Below, in pieces: positions 30,786-39,265 of a DNA stretch of 39,265 bases. Location: positions 1 through 39,265 of the forward strand of contig CAMBQP010000027.1 of assembly GCA_945869955.1 (NCBI GenBank), read 5' to 3'. The position numbers and the translations under genes are program-made. Every line of letters begins with the position of its first letter. Position 1 is the first letter of the stretch. The stretch is from Schlesneria paludicola DSM 18645. GTDB taxonomy: Bacteria > Planctomycetota > Planctomycetia > Planctomycetales > Planctomycetaceae. The notes under the pieces are model-generated. The model did not search any database, was not told where the DNA came from, and saw nothing but the letters and a program-made list of their open reading frames with translations.

Positions 30786-33700
30786 CGTTACCCCGATGTA
30801 ATCGGAATTGCGGGCTGCGAACAATCGTTTCCACGGCGACCGAGAAGTGATCCTCGTGCCCTTTCAACTGGGTCAACATCTCATCCAGCAACGGTTCATC
30901 CGACAATTGAACCCCACGTGCCAGCGAATATCCCAGCAGTTTACGGCAAAAGTGCCGCAGAAAATCCTGCTGACGATCTTGCACGAGATAGGTTCGCAGA
31001 CCTGACTCACCGGTGAAGCGTGTCCCGTTCGCAAGTTCAACGTTCACATCAATCGGTCGCCCACCCAGATCTTTTTCACGTCGCCGACCAATCGCATCAA
31101 AGCTTTCCAGCGAAAACCCAAACGCATCGATTCGCTCGTGACAGTGTGCACACGCGGCGACGCTGCGATGTTTTTCAACCAGTTGACGGACGGTTAAATC
31201 GGTATCGGTTTCGCTTTCCGGAAGCGGAGGCACATTCTTGGGGGGACGGGGAAGTTTTTCACCGAGCAAGGTTTCCAGAACCCAGTTGCCCCGCAAAATC
31301 GGGCTTGTACGCGAGGCGCCTGATTGCTGAGCCAACGTGGTCGACAGGGTGAGAATTCCCCCGCGACCATATTGCCGGATGCCGTCAACTCGCCGCCATT
31401 CGGGACCCGTCACATCCGGGATCCCGTAATGTTTGGCTAATGGCTCATTCAGGAACGTATGTTCGGCATTCAGCACATCCAGCACCGAACCGTCTCGCTG
31501 GAAGAGATCGACGAAGAACCGGACGGTCTCTTCGTACATGTCCCCCCGCAGTCCGTTAAAGGTCGGGAAGACCTGTTCGCTCTTTTCTCCGTGCGAATCA
31601 AAGTCACGAACGCCAAGCCATTGACAGGCAAACTCGGTCGACAGCGCACGAATTCGATCGGATTTGAGCATCCGTCGAGCCTGTGCGGCCAACACATCCG
31701 GCTCATGCAGGCGGTTGGCTGCCGCCAGTCCCAGCAGTTCCGCATCTGGGGGGGATGCCCACAGGAAATAGCTCAGCCGACTTGCCAAGGCCCAGTCATC
31801 AACGGCGGTGACCGCTGTCGCTTGTGGTGAATTGTCAGCAATCGGTTCCACGCGATACAGAAAAGCGGGCGAGACCAGCACCCGCGCCAGTGTAAACCGA
31901 AACGCCTCATCATGCGGCAACTCGAGCTCCCGCAACTTCCGGTACAGCCCCCGCAATTCCTGGGCTTCTTCCGGTTTGAGCGGGCGTCGATAGGCCTGAC
32001 CTGCGAAGTCAATCAGTTGATCGAGTTGTCGCGGTTCGGCGTCGAGCAATTCTTGCTCAAAGGCTTGAGCCCGATCGTGGATCGGTTTGCGGAGTGGTTC
32101 AAAGACCTTGGGGTCTGCATCCTGCGTCGCAAACTCCATCAACTGGTTGTAACCATCGACGAGCGTCAACGCATCACGGCTGACAAAATGGAGCTCACTC
32201 CACAAGCGATCAAGTTTTTCCGCCTGTGCGTCATCCAGCATCAGCCGGCTGAGATGCTGATCCTCGCGATAGAAAAGTGTCAGTGTCACCACTTCATCGA
32301 CGGGAACAATCCGCGAATAGCTCAACGCGGCCGGGAAGAGATTGCGATAGGCATCCAGAGCCGCTTCAACCCGCTGGCTGGCGCGGCTCCCTTCACTGAC
32401 CAGAATCGGCGAGGAATGCTGCAAGCGGCGATCGTTATCGGTCCATTGCCGATTGGCATTCGTTTCGGTCACGGCACTGGCAACCAGCCCCGCTCCGGCA
32501 ACCGGCTTCGAGGTCAAAACCTGCAGCTGTACTGTCCCTTCGATCCCCGTAGGACGATGCAGCAGACCCGATGTCACCAGTTCACACCCTTCCGCGAAAT
32601 CCGCAGGAAGTTGCAATTCGATGACCGAGGGGGCCTGAACACACAGGCTGTCTGCATCGATCGCGCTCCCATTCGGATGATGACCGAACAGAGAGGGACT
32701 CAGCCCCCACGCAGGACCGGGCTTCGTGCCAGCCGCTTTCGTTTCCCCGATTTTTGTCGGGCTGGTGATTGTCATCCCCCGCAAAAGTGGACCACTCAGC
32801 GACGACAATTGTCGTCGCAATTGTGCGTCAGGACTCTCTTTGGCGGCAGGGGGATCACTCGTGAGTAGCTTCTGCACGGCGAGTGCCAGTTGTTGCTTTT
32901 CGTCGGCATTCGTGGTCGTCAGCCATTTGGTCAGTAGCGAGCCTGCAGGAATCACGGCCCCTTGTTGAGCCCCCGTGACCGGTTCCGTATAAAAATGCCA
33001 GACCCCTGGATTTCCCAAACGGTCTGCATGAGGATTGGCGGCCTGAACATCAGGGGAAACATCCGCAGCCAGATCCCAGACTTGACCTGCGTCGCCTGCG
33101 ACCTTGATGGTCAGATCGACTGCCGTCAAATCGCAAGAATGATTCCCATCCCGAGGGCCGATCAGCAGGGACACAACATCCTCCGCCTGAATACCCAAAG
33201 ATTCGATCGGCTCAACAACAACCACCTGAGCCCCATGCGAAATCCCGGTCCGCAGTCGTTGACGTGTGGCACCCCGCCGCAGTTCCAGCGTCCAGGTGAC
33301 TCCGTTACCGCATTCGGGATGAGCATGCTGGACCTTGGCTTCGATTCGGACGGTCGCATTCACGGGACTCCGCCAACCGACGACCGCCTGCAGTGTCGGA
33401 GCGGGATGGACGGCAATTCCGTGGGGCTTCATATTTCCCGGAACCCGAACGGGCTGATCCGAGGAATTGGCAATGATCAGCGGCGTTGCATCGCTGCCCC
33501 AGCCATTCACAAAGGCGTAACCGGACGAGTTCGAAATCTTGTTGGTAAAGTGATTTTCGATTTTGACGGGACCACTCGTTCCCACACCGAGATAATCCAG
33601 CCAGGCAGACAGGATCTCGACGTTCACATCATGGCGTTTGGCGAGTTGTGCCAATTCGATTTTGCCCTGAGCCGCAGCTGCTTCAGCAGCCGCATTCAAG

Positions 33701-35013
33701 CATTTCACGGTACTGGCAAAGGCTTGCTCGCGACGTTCTGCCAGTTCTGCAGTGACGTTGCGCACGTCACGCAAGAGAATGTCAGGACGCCCGGCAGCGA
33801 CCAGCCTGGGTTTTTCCCAGACGACGAAATCGTTGTCATTTCCGTCTCCCGCATCCATCGCAGCCAGATAGACCGTGACTCGCTCACCATCGGTCGAGGG
33901 GGGTAATTTCAGCCGAATCTCTGACCGCGTCGTGAGCGGACTGATCGGTTCCATCCAGGCTTTCGGACCACCCACTTTACCGATGTGACCAATGCTGCTG
34001 AATCGCCACAGCGCCTGCTGCCAACGGGTAATCTCGGCAGCCAGTTCCGCAGCATCGGCGGGCTTGGCGGTTCGCCAGCGTGTACGAAGTCCGTCCAGCA
34101 GGAATGACGGTTCTTTGCTGTTGAGTGCCGTCCATAACAGCCCCAGATACTTGGGACTCAATCCACGCTCAGCGGCCGCAACTGCGATGGTTTTTTGACC
34201 TGCCACCAGGGCATCACGATCGACGATCGTCGCTTCCAGGTATTTCTGTAAGGGTAATCGTCCACCACCGTTGGTATCGAAGATGATTCCTTGCAGGTTG
34301 ACCTGTGTCCCCCCTTGAGCGTCCGTGTATTGTGCGTAAAGATTGCGAATCTCGGCCAGCAGATCGTCGGTCCAGTCGCGTGGGGTCACAGCGGGCGAGA
34401 ATCGGAACCCGCTGGGAACCAGCACCGCATGGGTAGAAATGTCTTTGGCCGCATCCAGGTACTTTGTCACCAAGGCTGGTGACATCACCAATGCGTTACC
34501 CAAATTCGTAAAACCTTCGCCTGCGGCACTATCGACAGGAAACTCACGTGCCGGGGTCAGCGAGCCGACCCCCGTCAAGTGGCGAACCGTATTGGTGTAT
34601 TCGACATTATTCAGGCGACGTAACACCACACGACCAGGATCTCCCGCCCGTGATCGGGCTTCGACCTTCAGATAGCTACGAACCCATTGCTGTAATTTTT
34701 TTCGATCTGCGTCGCTAGGCTGAGGGGCGTCTTTAGGAGGCATCTGCCCGGTTTCGAGCATCTCACCCACCCTCTGCCAGGTTGCAGGATGCTGACGAAT
34801 CTCGGCCAGTGAAGGGTATGCCGAAAGATCAATCTCGGCTTCGGCAAGATCCGCAGAATGACATTTCTCGCAGTGCCGAGCGACAATCGGGCGAATCTCT
34901 TTCGAGAAACGGACCCCCAAGTCATCAAAACTGGTCGCATCAGCAGCCACAGTAATCCGCGATGTCCATCCGAGTGCGATCAGAAACAGGCTGAGAGATT
35001 TTACCGTCCGCAT
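30775..35013 (-). CDS. Giant cytochrome-c / DUF1587 / DUF1592 / DUF1588 / DUF1585 secreted protein
   Basis: The 1412-residue product has a signal peptide (VKSLSLFLIALGWTSRITVAAD), a cytochrome-c-type motif CEKCH near residue 48, and DUF1587 (~125-190; VVLRRLNNVEYTNTVRHLTG). A very long insert follows (~190-960), then DUF1595/DUF1592 (~975-1200; FAGQAYRRPLKPEEAQELR, ASRLSYFLWASPPDAELL, TVRFFVDLFQRDGSV), DUF1588 with a second CAHCH (SPILRGNWVLETLLGEKLP, CAHCHERIDAFGF) and DUF1585 at the end (LGYSLARGVQLSDEPLL). Typical family members are ~750-900 residues; the insert makes this one far longer. Role unknown; exported heme protein with DUF1552 partner. Start: ATG at 35013 matches the signal peptide and GGAG; ATG at 35079 with GGGGAA is equally well placed for translation. 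Likely first gene of the unit. Confidence 0.9.
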   Translation of the reverse strand: MRTVKSLSLFLIALGWTSRITVAADATSFDDLGVRFSKEIRPIVARHCEKCHSADLAEAEIDLSAYPSLAEIRQHPATWQRVGEMLETGQMPPKDAPQPSDADRKKLQQWVRSYLKVEARSRAGDPGRVVLRRLNNVEYTNTVRHLTGVGSLTPAREFPVDSAAGEGFTNLGNALVMSPALVTKYLDAAKDISTHAVLVPSGFRFSPAVTPRDWTDDLLAEIRNLYAQYTDAQGGTQVNLQGIIFDTNGGGRLPLQKYLEATIVDRDALVAGQKTIAVAAAERGLSPKYLGLLWTALNSKEPSFLLDGLRTRWRTAKPADAAELAAEITRWQQALWRFSSIGHIGKVGGPKAWMEPISPLTTRSEIRLKLPPSTDGERVTVYLAAMDAGDGNDNDFVVWEKPRLVAAGRPDILLRDVRNVTAELAERREQAFASTVKCLNAAAEAAAAQGKIELAQLAKRHDVNVEILSAWLDYLGVGTSGPVKIENHFTNKISNSSGYAFVNGWGSDATPLIIANSSDQPVRVPGNMKPHGIAVHPAPTLQAVVGWRSPVNATVRIEAKVQHAHPECGNGVTWTLELRRGATRQRLRTGISHGAQVVVVEPIESLGIQAEDVVSLLIGPRDGNHSCDLTAVDLTIKVAGDAGQVWDLAADVSPDVQAANPHADRLGNPGVWHFYTEPVTGAQQGAVIPAGSLLTKWLTTTNADEKQQLALAVQKLLTSDPPAAKESPDAQLRRQLSSLSGPLLRGMTITSPTKIGETKAAGTKPGPAWGLSPSLFGHHPNGSAIDADSLCVQAPSVIELQLPADFAEGCELVTSGLLHRPTGIEGTVQLQVLTSKPVAGAGLVASAVTETNANRQWTDNDRRLQHSSPILVSEGSRASQRVEAALDAYRNLFPAALSYSRIVPVDEVVTLTLFYREDQHLSRLMLDDAQAEKLDRLWSELHFVSRDALTLVDGYNQLMEFATQDADPKVFEPLRKPIHDRAQAFEQELLDAEPRQLDQLIDFAGQAYRRPLKPEEAQELRGLYRKLRELELPHDEAFRFTLARVLVSPAFLYRVEPIADNSPQATAVTAVDDWALASRLSYFLWASPPDAELLGLAAANRLHEPDVLAAQARRMLKSDRIRALSTEFACQWLGVRDFDSHGEKSEQVFPTFNGLRGDMYEETVRFFVDLFQRDGSVLDVLNAEHTFLNEPLAKHYGIPDVTGPEWRRVDGIRQYGRGGILTLSTTLAQQSGASRTSPILRGNWVLETLLGEKLPRPPKNVPPLPESETDTDLTVRQLVEKHRSVAACAHCHERIDAFGFSLESFDAIGRRREKDLGGRPIDVNVELANGTRFTGESGLRTYLVQDRQQDFLRHFCRKLLGYSLARGVQLSDEPLLDEMLTQLKGHEDHFSVAVETIVRSPQFRLHRGNVVE

Positions 35014-35277
35014 TCGCTGCGCTCCGAAACAAACCAAGTTCACCATCGTCGCCACCTTCCAAGCTGTCTTCTTGATCATATCAATTCCCCGCAATGCGTG
35101 CTGCCTTGGAAATTGATCTCTTTTCCAATTTCAGGATTGGCGATCTCGATGGACTTGCCTTACCCGATTGTTGCCGTATCCGAAATGCCGAGTCTTCCTC
35201 AAGGTTTAACGGAAAGACCCCGAAAATACGACCGCCACCGTGGTTTACTGAGCCGCCGACCAACCGCCGACCAATCT

Positions 35278-37263
35278 TCAGCGATCCACGAAACGCTGAT
35301 GCCATAACTCCAACACCAGCAACAACCAGAGCCGTGCACTATGATCCCATTGGGATGACAGATGCTCTTCAACCAGTCGGCGAACAGTCGAGGGCTCAAA
35401 ATAGCCACGTCCCAGCGACTTCGGGTCGAGTAACGTCTCGCTGAGCAGACTGCGAAGGGAATGACGGAACCAGTGATCCAGCGGAACCCCGAACCCCATT
35501 TTCCGGCGGCGTTGTATCGAAGCGGGCAAGAGATCGGCAAACGTATCAATGAGGATCCGTTTACCCCGTCGACCAGACAACTTCAGCTTTCGCGGAATCT
35601 GCGCAGCGAGCTCAACCACATGGTGATCCATGAACGGACTACGACATTCCAGACTGAACGCCATGCTGGCAATATCGACCTTCGTCAAGATATCGCAGGG
35701 AAGATAGGTTTCTGTATCGACGCAGGTCGTACGCTGCACAAAGTCGGTCTCCGCACAGCGGTCATATGCATCGAGCAGGAACGAGGCTGAGTCATATCCC
35801 CCCAGCGCTTGCAGAAAGTCGCGGGAGAACAACGATGTTCGGCGAGTCTCATCAAAGATGCTGACCCAATTCGCGTATCGACGCTCGGGCGATTGCCCAA
35901 GTGCCGCGAGAAATCGTTTGATTTGCCGCAACCGCGACTTCTGCTGCACCGAAGCCGGCAGCTGCTGCCAGAGGGAATTCGTCAGCACCGCACGAATTGG
36001 CCGAGGCAGACGATCGATTTGCGAGGCCAAGTCCACCGCCAGATAGCGATCGTAACCCGCAAATAATTCGTCACCCCCATCTCCGGTCAATGCAACCGTC
36101 ACATGCTGTCGGGTCAACTGAGACAGGTACATCATCGGAATTGCCGAGCTATCCGCAAATGGTTCGTCATAGTGCCAGCTCAACTTGGGGAACATTTCGA
36201 CTGCCGAGGGATCCACGACAAACTCATGGTGGTCTGTCCCCAGCTTGGCTGCCGCTTCGCGGGCATAACTCCGCTCGTCAAACGCCTTCTCGGTAAAACC
36301 GATCGAAAACGTTTGAACCGGGCGATCCGCATGTTGCTGCATCAAACCCGTGATAATCGTCGAGTCGACGCCGCCGGACAGAAACGCCCCATACGGAACA
36401 TCACAACGCATCCGAATCCGCACCGCCTCGCTGAGCTTTTCCCTGAGCTGGGATTGCCAATCCGCGATCGAACGAGGGGCGAAATGATCTGACGCCGCAA
36501 CCGATTCGACCTGTCCTGGCTCTCTCTCACGTTCGGGTCGCAGATCACGTTCGGGTCGCCGATAAGGAGCTTCCCAATACCGTTGAACAAAAAAGTCGCC
36601 GGTGATCGCATTGAATTCCGCAAAATGAGCCGGGGGAAGCTTGGAGTATCCCCGAAACATGGTCCGTGGGTGCGGCACATATTGCAGTGTCACAAAATCA
36701 GCGACCGCCAAGGGATCGACCTCGCGTGGTGCTCCAGGAACCTCGAGCAGCGATTTCAATTCACTGGCAAACGTCAATCGATGATCTGCCAGACGGTAAA
36801 CCAACGGCTTCTGCCCCATCCGGTCACGAGCCAGAAATAGCGTTCGACGACGATCATCCCAGATCGCGAATGCGAACATCCCCCGCAGGTGTGTCACACA
36901 TTCTCGGCCCCACTGCTCATAGGCATGGACAATACATTCGGTGTCGGAAGTCGTTCGAAACCGATGTCCATACCCTTCCAGTTGTGGTTTCAACTCGAGG
37001 TAATTGTAAATCTCTCCATTGAAAGCGATCCAAACCGACCCCTCTTCATTGGTCATGGGCTGATGCCCACCTGCCAGATCAATGATCGAGAGGCGACGAA
37101 ACCCAAGTGCTGCCCCGCCAGCCAGCCCTGCGGCAGATGTGGCAAAATAAGCGCCCGAATCATCCGGACCACGGTGACTCAATACCACTGACATCTGCTG
37201 TAGTGTATGCCGATCAAGAGCAATCCCTTGATCCATCCAGCTCCCTCCGGTGATTCCACACAT
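35278..37263 (-). CDS. asnB: Asparagine synthase (glutamine-hydrolysing)
   Basis: The enzyme makes asparagine from aspartate using glutamine amide and ATP. The 661-residue product has the N-terminal glutaminase (class II) domain: Cys2 as nucleophile (MCGITGG), RRLSIIDL, FNGEIYNY and SDTECIVHAY. The C-terminal synthetase carries PP-loop SGGVDS at 296-301, then SIGF, DEPFADSSAIPMMYL, LTGDGGDELFAGYDRY, and LECRSPFMDHHVVELA near the end. Between the domains, residues ~233-265 are an Arg/Glu-rich low-complexity insert (RRPERDLRPEREREPG) from a short DNA repeat. AsnB-like proteins also act in exopolysaccharide or antibiotic pathways, but full motif conservation suggests a true synthase. Start: ATG at 37263, required for Cys2. 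An intrinsic terminator separates it from tig, so it should have its own promoter in 37264-37456. Confidence 0.94.
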   Translation of the reverse strand: MCGITGGSWMDQGIALDRHTLQQMSVVLSHRGPDDSGAYFATSAAGLAGGAALGFRRLSIIDLAGGHQPMTNEEGSVWIAFNGEIYNYLELKPQLEGYGHRFRTTSDTECIVHAYEQWGRECVTHLRGMFAFAIWDDRRRTLFLARDRMGQKPLVYRLADHRLTFASELKSLLEVPGAPREVDPLAVADFVTLQYVPHPRTMFRGYSKLPPAHFAEFNAITGDFFVQRYWEAPYRRPERDLRPEREREPGQVESVAASDHFAPRSIADWQSQLREKLSEAVRIRMRCDVPYGAFLSGGVDSTIITGLMQQHADRPVQTFSIGFTEKAFDERSYAREAAAKLGTDHHEFVVDPSAVEMFPKLSWHYDEPFADSSAIPMMYLSQLTRQHVTVALTGDGGDELFAGYDRYLAVDLASQIDRLPRPIRAVLTNSLWQQLPASVQQKSRLRQIKRFLAALGQSPERRYANWVSIFDETRRTSLFSRDFLQALGGYDSASFLLDAYDRCAETDFVQRTTCVDTETYLPCDILTKVDIASMAFSLECRSPFMDHHVVELAAQIPRKLKLSGRRGKRILIDTFADLLPASIQRRRKMGFGVPLDHWFRHSLRSLLSETLLDPKSLGRGYFEPSTVRRLVEEHLSSQWDHSARLWLLLVLELWHQRFVDR

Positions 37264-37456
37264 CGATAAGGATCTCGGTTAATTCAGGGAGCGGAACAGG
37301 AAGCAGCCGCAAAAGATTCGTCAGGTTTCGCCTCAACCCCAGAGTCTTGATACAAGTCTCGATCGACCAGCCTCGACCGGACGAACGCCAGTCAAACCGG
37401 TTTCAGGGTCGATTTCTGTCCGACATCATGACGGCAACTCAGGGAAATGGCAAAAG

Positions 37457-37491
37457 AAAAAAGGATGACCCATCAAGAGTCATCCTTTTTT
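37457..37491 (-). terminator. Intrinsic terminator after trigger factor
   Basis: AAAAAAGGATGAC (37457-37469) pairs with GTCATCCTTTTTT (37479-37491) around a 9-nt loop: a 7-bp GC-containing stem extended by A/T pairs, with a T-tract on either strand. On the minus strand it ends the tRNA-Gly-tig transcript about 80 bp after the tig stop. Confidence 0.88.
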
Positions 37492-37569
37492 TATTATTAC
37501 GGCCGAAACCGAATTCAGATCAGTTTAGTCGGTACACATCCACGAATCGGGGTTCGGAACTCGAACCAA

Positions 37570-39039
37570 TCAGGCTGGCGGAGCAGCCTCGTCCTCTGTT
37601 GGGGAAACCACCACCGACGAATTGCCACAGACCGAGATCGACAGGGCTTGAACATCGTCAGCGACAACTTCCGTTGCAACGACATCCTCATAAACCGCAG
37701 TCTTGAGAATCACATCGACCGCTTTTCGCTCACGAATCTGTGCTTCCAGATTTTCAATCACGCCCGATTTGACGAGTCGTGACCGAACTCGACGAGGATT
37801 TTCACCCCGCTGAATCGCCATCATTTGAATTTCGGTCTCGATATCGACCGGAGTCACTTCGATTTTTTCATTCTCGGCGATCTTGTCGAGCACAAAGTGC
37901 TCTTTTAAGGCCTGACGCGTCGATGTCACGGCATTCTGGCGGAGGGTGTTTTCACGTGCCATGATCTGCTGAGTGGTGAATCCCGCTTGTTCCATTTCAA
38001 GAACTTCACGACGCAAAGCGTTCTCGGTCTGCTTACGGACGAGCTCTTCAGGAAGTTCCCAACTTGCCGATTCGGTAATCTTCTCGATCACCTGCCGACG
38101 AATCGATTGTCTCTGTTCGTAAACCGTCTGACGTTCCAGCATCCCACGGACTTCTGTTCGCAAAGCAGTGATGTCCGGGTAGCCGATCCGATCGAAGAAG
38201 GCGGTGTTCAGTTCGGGAGGAGCGACTCGCTCCACTTCGGCAACCGTGATTGTTACATCGAGAGTCTCGCCCCGCATCTCAACCTGTTCGGCTTCTTGTG
38301 AGACAACCACCTGAGTTTTCCGCTCGGTACCTGGAGTTGCACCGGCCATCAGCGTGTCAAACCCAGCCAGTTCAGCATCCCGGAATCGAATCGTCGGCTT
38401 CAATTGCAAGGAAATCGACGAAATCTTGCGGAAGGGCGCACCTTGACGAGTGAATTCCACGGCGGCGATCACAAAATCATTCGCCTCAGCAGGACCATCG
38501 TGCGAACTGGAGACCGAATACTGATTCAAAAACTTAGCCAGATAAGCATCGATATTGGCATCAGAAACGTCCCGAACAGGTCGTTTTACCGTGATGCTAT
38601 CGTACTGAGGCAATTCGAAGTCGGGTCGAACTTCCACGTCGAATTCGTACTGGAAATCACCTTGATCAGGGATAATCAGGCTTTCGACGTCAAAATCAGG
38701 CTCGTTGATCGGATCAAGTGTGTTTTCTTCGGCGAGCTGTTCGAGGCTTTGCATCAGCAAACGCTGACGAACACTGTTCGCAATATCGCCCCGGAAACGC
38801 TTTTGGGCGAGACTGGTGGGAACACGACCTTTGCGGAAGCCAGGAACTGCAGCAGTGCTCACAATTTCCTTCAGCGCTTCTTGCGAGTAGCGATCAATGT
38901 CAGCACGGGCGATGGTCACCCGAACATGCTTACGACAAGGACCAACATTCTCGATATCGACTTTGAGATCAAGCTTGTTTGGCTGATCAACAGCCGCTTC
39001 CGAGACAGGGTCCGCGACAAGGGATTCGGCGTCACTCAC
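37570..39039 (-). CDS. tig: Trigger factor, ribosome-associated chaperone/prolyl isomerase
   Basis: Trigger factor binds the ribosome exit site through its N-domain and folds nascent chains. The 489-residue product has the N-domain with signature PGFRKGRVP (67-72 region), an FKBP-like PPIase region (~190-270; ANDFVIAAVEFTRQGAPF ... AGFDTLMAGATPG) and the helical C-domain (~290-440; EEL, RKQTENALRREVLEME, KEHFVLDKIAENEKIEVT). It is longer than usual (~430-450), with ~20 extra N-terminal and ~40 extra C-terminal residues. The start is GTG at 39039, with AAGGA ten bases upstream; the longer frame to 39186 only reads through the tRNA gene (GRVPRCQRGCRGFESHHP). Directly downstream of tRNA-Gly, so probably co-transcribed and released by tRNA processing. 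Confidence 0.95.
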   Translation of the reverse strand: MSDAESLVADPVSEAAVDQPNKLDLKVDIENVGPCRKHVRVTIARADIDRYSQEALKEIVSTAAVPGFRKGRVPTSLAQKRFRGDIANSVRQRLLMQSLEQLAEENTLDPINEPDFDVESLIIPDQGDFQYEFDVEVRPDFELPQYDSITVKRPVRDVSDANIDAYLAKFLNQYSVSSSHDGPAEANDFVIAAVEFTRQGAPFRKISSISLQLKPTIRFRDAELAGFDTLMAGATPGTERKTQVVVSQEAEQVEMRGETLDVTITVAEVERVAPPELNTAFFDRIGYPDITALRTEVRGMLERQTVYEQRQSIRRQVIEKITESASWELPEELVRKQTENALRREVLEMEQAGFTTQQIMARENTLRQNAVTSTRQALKEHFVLDKIAENEKIEVTPVDIETEIQMMAIQRGENPRRVRSRLVKSGVIENLEAQIRERKAVDVILKTAVYEDVVATEVVADDVQALSISVCGNSSVVVSPTEDEAAPPA

Positions 39040-39073
39040 AGATTCGCGTCCTTCATTGGAAGTAAAGAGAAAA

Positions 39074-39146
39074 AGCGGGTGATGGGACTCGAACCCACGA
39101 CAACCACGTTGGCAACGTGGTACTCTACCAACTGAGTTACACCCGC
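39074..39146 (-). tRNA. tRNA-Gly (anticodon GCC)
   Basis: The minus strand folds as a full cloverleaf: acceptor GCGGGTG/CACCCGC, D arm ACTC/GAGT, anticodon arm CCACG-TTGCCAA-CGTGG with anticodon GCC, five-nt variable loop, T arm GTGGG-TTCGAGT-CCCAT. The discriminator base is U, as expected for bacterial tRNA-Gly. CCA is not encoded. It decodes GGC/GGU. 34 bp separate it from the tig start codon. Confidence 0.97.
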
Positions 39147-39177
39147 GAATCTCGGCCAACCATTCAGCCGGGAGGGA

Positions 39178-39205
39178 ATTATCCAACTTCGCTGGTTTCC
39201 GTCAA
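39178..39205 (-). promoter_or_regulatory. Sigma-70 promoter of tRNA-Gly / tig
   Basis: On the minus strand, -35 TTGACG (39205-39200), 16-bp spacer, -10 GATAAT (39183-39178); read with ATAATT the spacer is 17. Predicted transcription start near 39170, about 24 bp before the tRNA. This is the best promoter match in the window. Confidence 0.75.
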
Positions 39206-39265
39206 GCGAGCAACCCCTCGTTGTTGCAGTTCCGGAACGAAAACCCGAGATTTCCTGCCCCTGAT

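Noticed and set aside
32962..33906. 314-codon plus-strand frame inside the giant DUF1592 gene
   Set aside because: Antisense shadow; the minus-strand frame continues intact across it with domain matches on both sides.
39040..39186. N-terminal extension of trigger factor
   Set aside because: The extra residues are the translation of the tRNA-Gly gene; the GTG at 39039 with AAGGA upstream is the credible start.

Overview
The window reads as chromosome of a member of the phylum Planctomycetota, most likely order Planctomycetales. The strongest sign is a set of large secreted proteins with domain families that are greatly expanded there: a cytochrome-c/DUF1549/DUF1553 protein, a DUF1587/1592/1588/1585 protein, a DUF1552 protein, a CRTAC1-like FG-GAP lipoprotein and an FG-GAP secreted protein. 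Gene density is moderate, start codons are often GTG or TTG, and most starts were chosen here from Shine-Dalgarno spacing and signal-peptide position. The genus cannot be fixed from sequence reading alone.

Left part (1-6,100): the 3' end of an AAA_25/RepA-like ATPase gene is followed by a repeat-rich, gene-poor stretch with two dispersed repeat families (R1, 83 bp; R2, 149 bp), a palindromic hairpin and a truncated secreted-protein gene whose 3' end runs into an R1 copy. Next come an alpha/beta hydrolase fused to a CPXCG zinc-binding module (minus strand), then a two-gene plus-strand operon of an enolase-superfamily enzyme and an M81 (MlrC-like) metallopeptidase. A second R2 copy and a 14-bp tandem repeat follow.

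Middle (6,100-17,500): a cupin; a CRTAC1-like lipoprotein paired with a TPR membrane protein; a Ycf46-like AAA ATPase with an extra C-terminal region; an L-fucose mutarotase (FucU); a low-complexity envelope protein converging on an unknown helical protein with a 38-bp 3' overlap; and a translationally coupled pair, a sugar phosphate isomerase/epimerase-like TIM barrel followed by 3-dehydroquinate synthase (AroB).

Right part (17,500-35,100): mostly secreted planctomycete proteins. A cytochrome-c/DUF1549/DUF1553 gene is followed by a DUF2063 (HvfC/BufC-like) gene. Divergent from it is a glucose/sorbosone dehydrogenase-like protein fused to PKD-like, cytochrome c and carbohydrate-binding-like parts. 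A Tm-1-like/UPF0261 protein and a small membrane protein follow. A DUF1592 - DUF1552 - FG-GAP run on the minus strand looks like one transcription unit. These are plausibly parts of envelope electron-transfer or polymer-processing machinery, but no member has a defined reaction that can be read from sequence.

Right edge (35,100-39,265): housekeeping genes on the minus strand. A near-consensus sigma-70 promoter drives tRNA-Gly(GCC), followed closely by trigger factor and a strong intrinsic terminator, then glutamine-hydrolysing asparagine synthase. No CRISPR array, complete insertion sequence, rRNA, prophage or recognisable defence system was seen. The most unusual items are the repeat-associated gene truncation, the hydrolase-CPXCG fusion, the extended Ycf46-like ATPase, the enolase/M81 operon, the very long insert in the DUF1592 protein and the DUF2063 protein without an MNIO partner.
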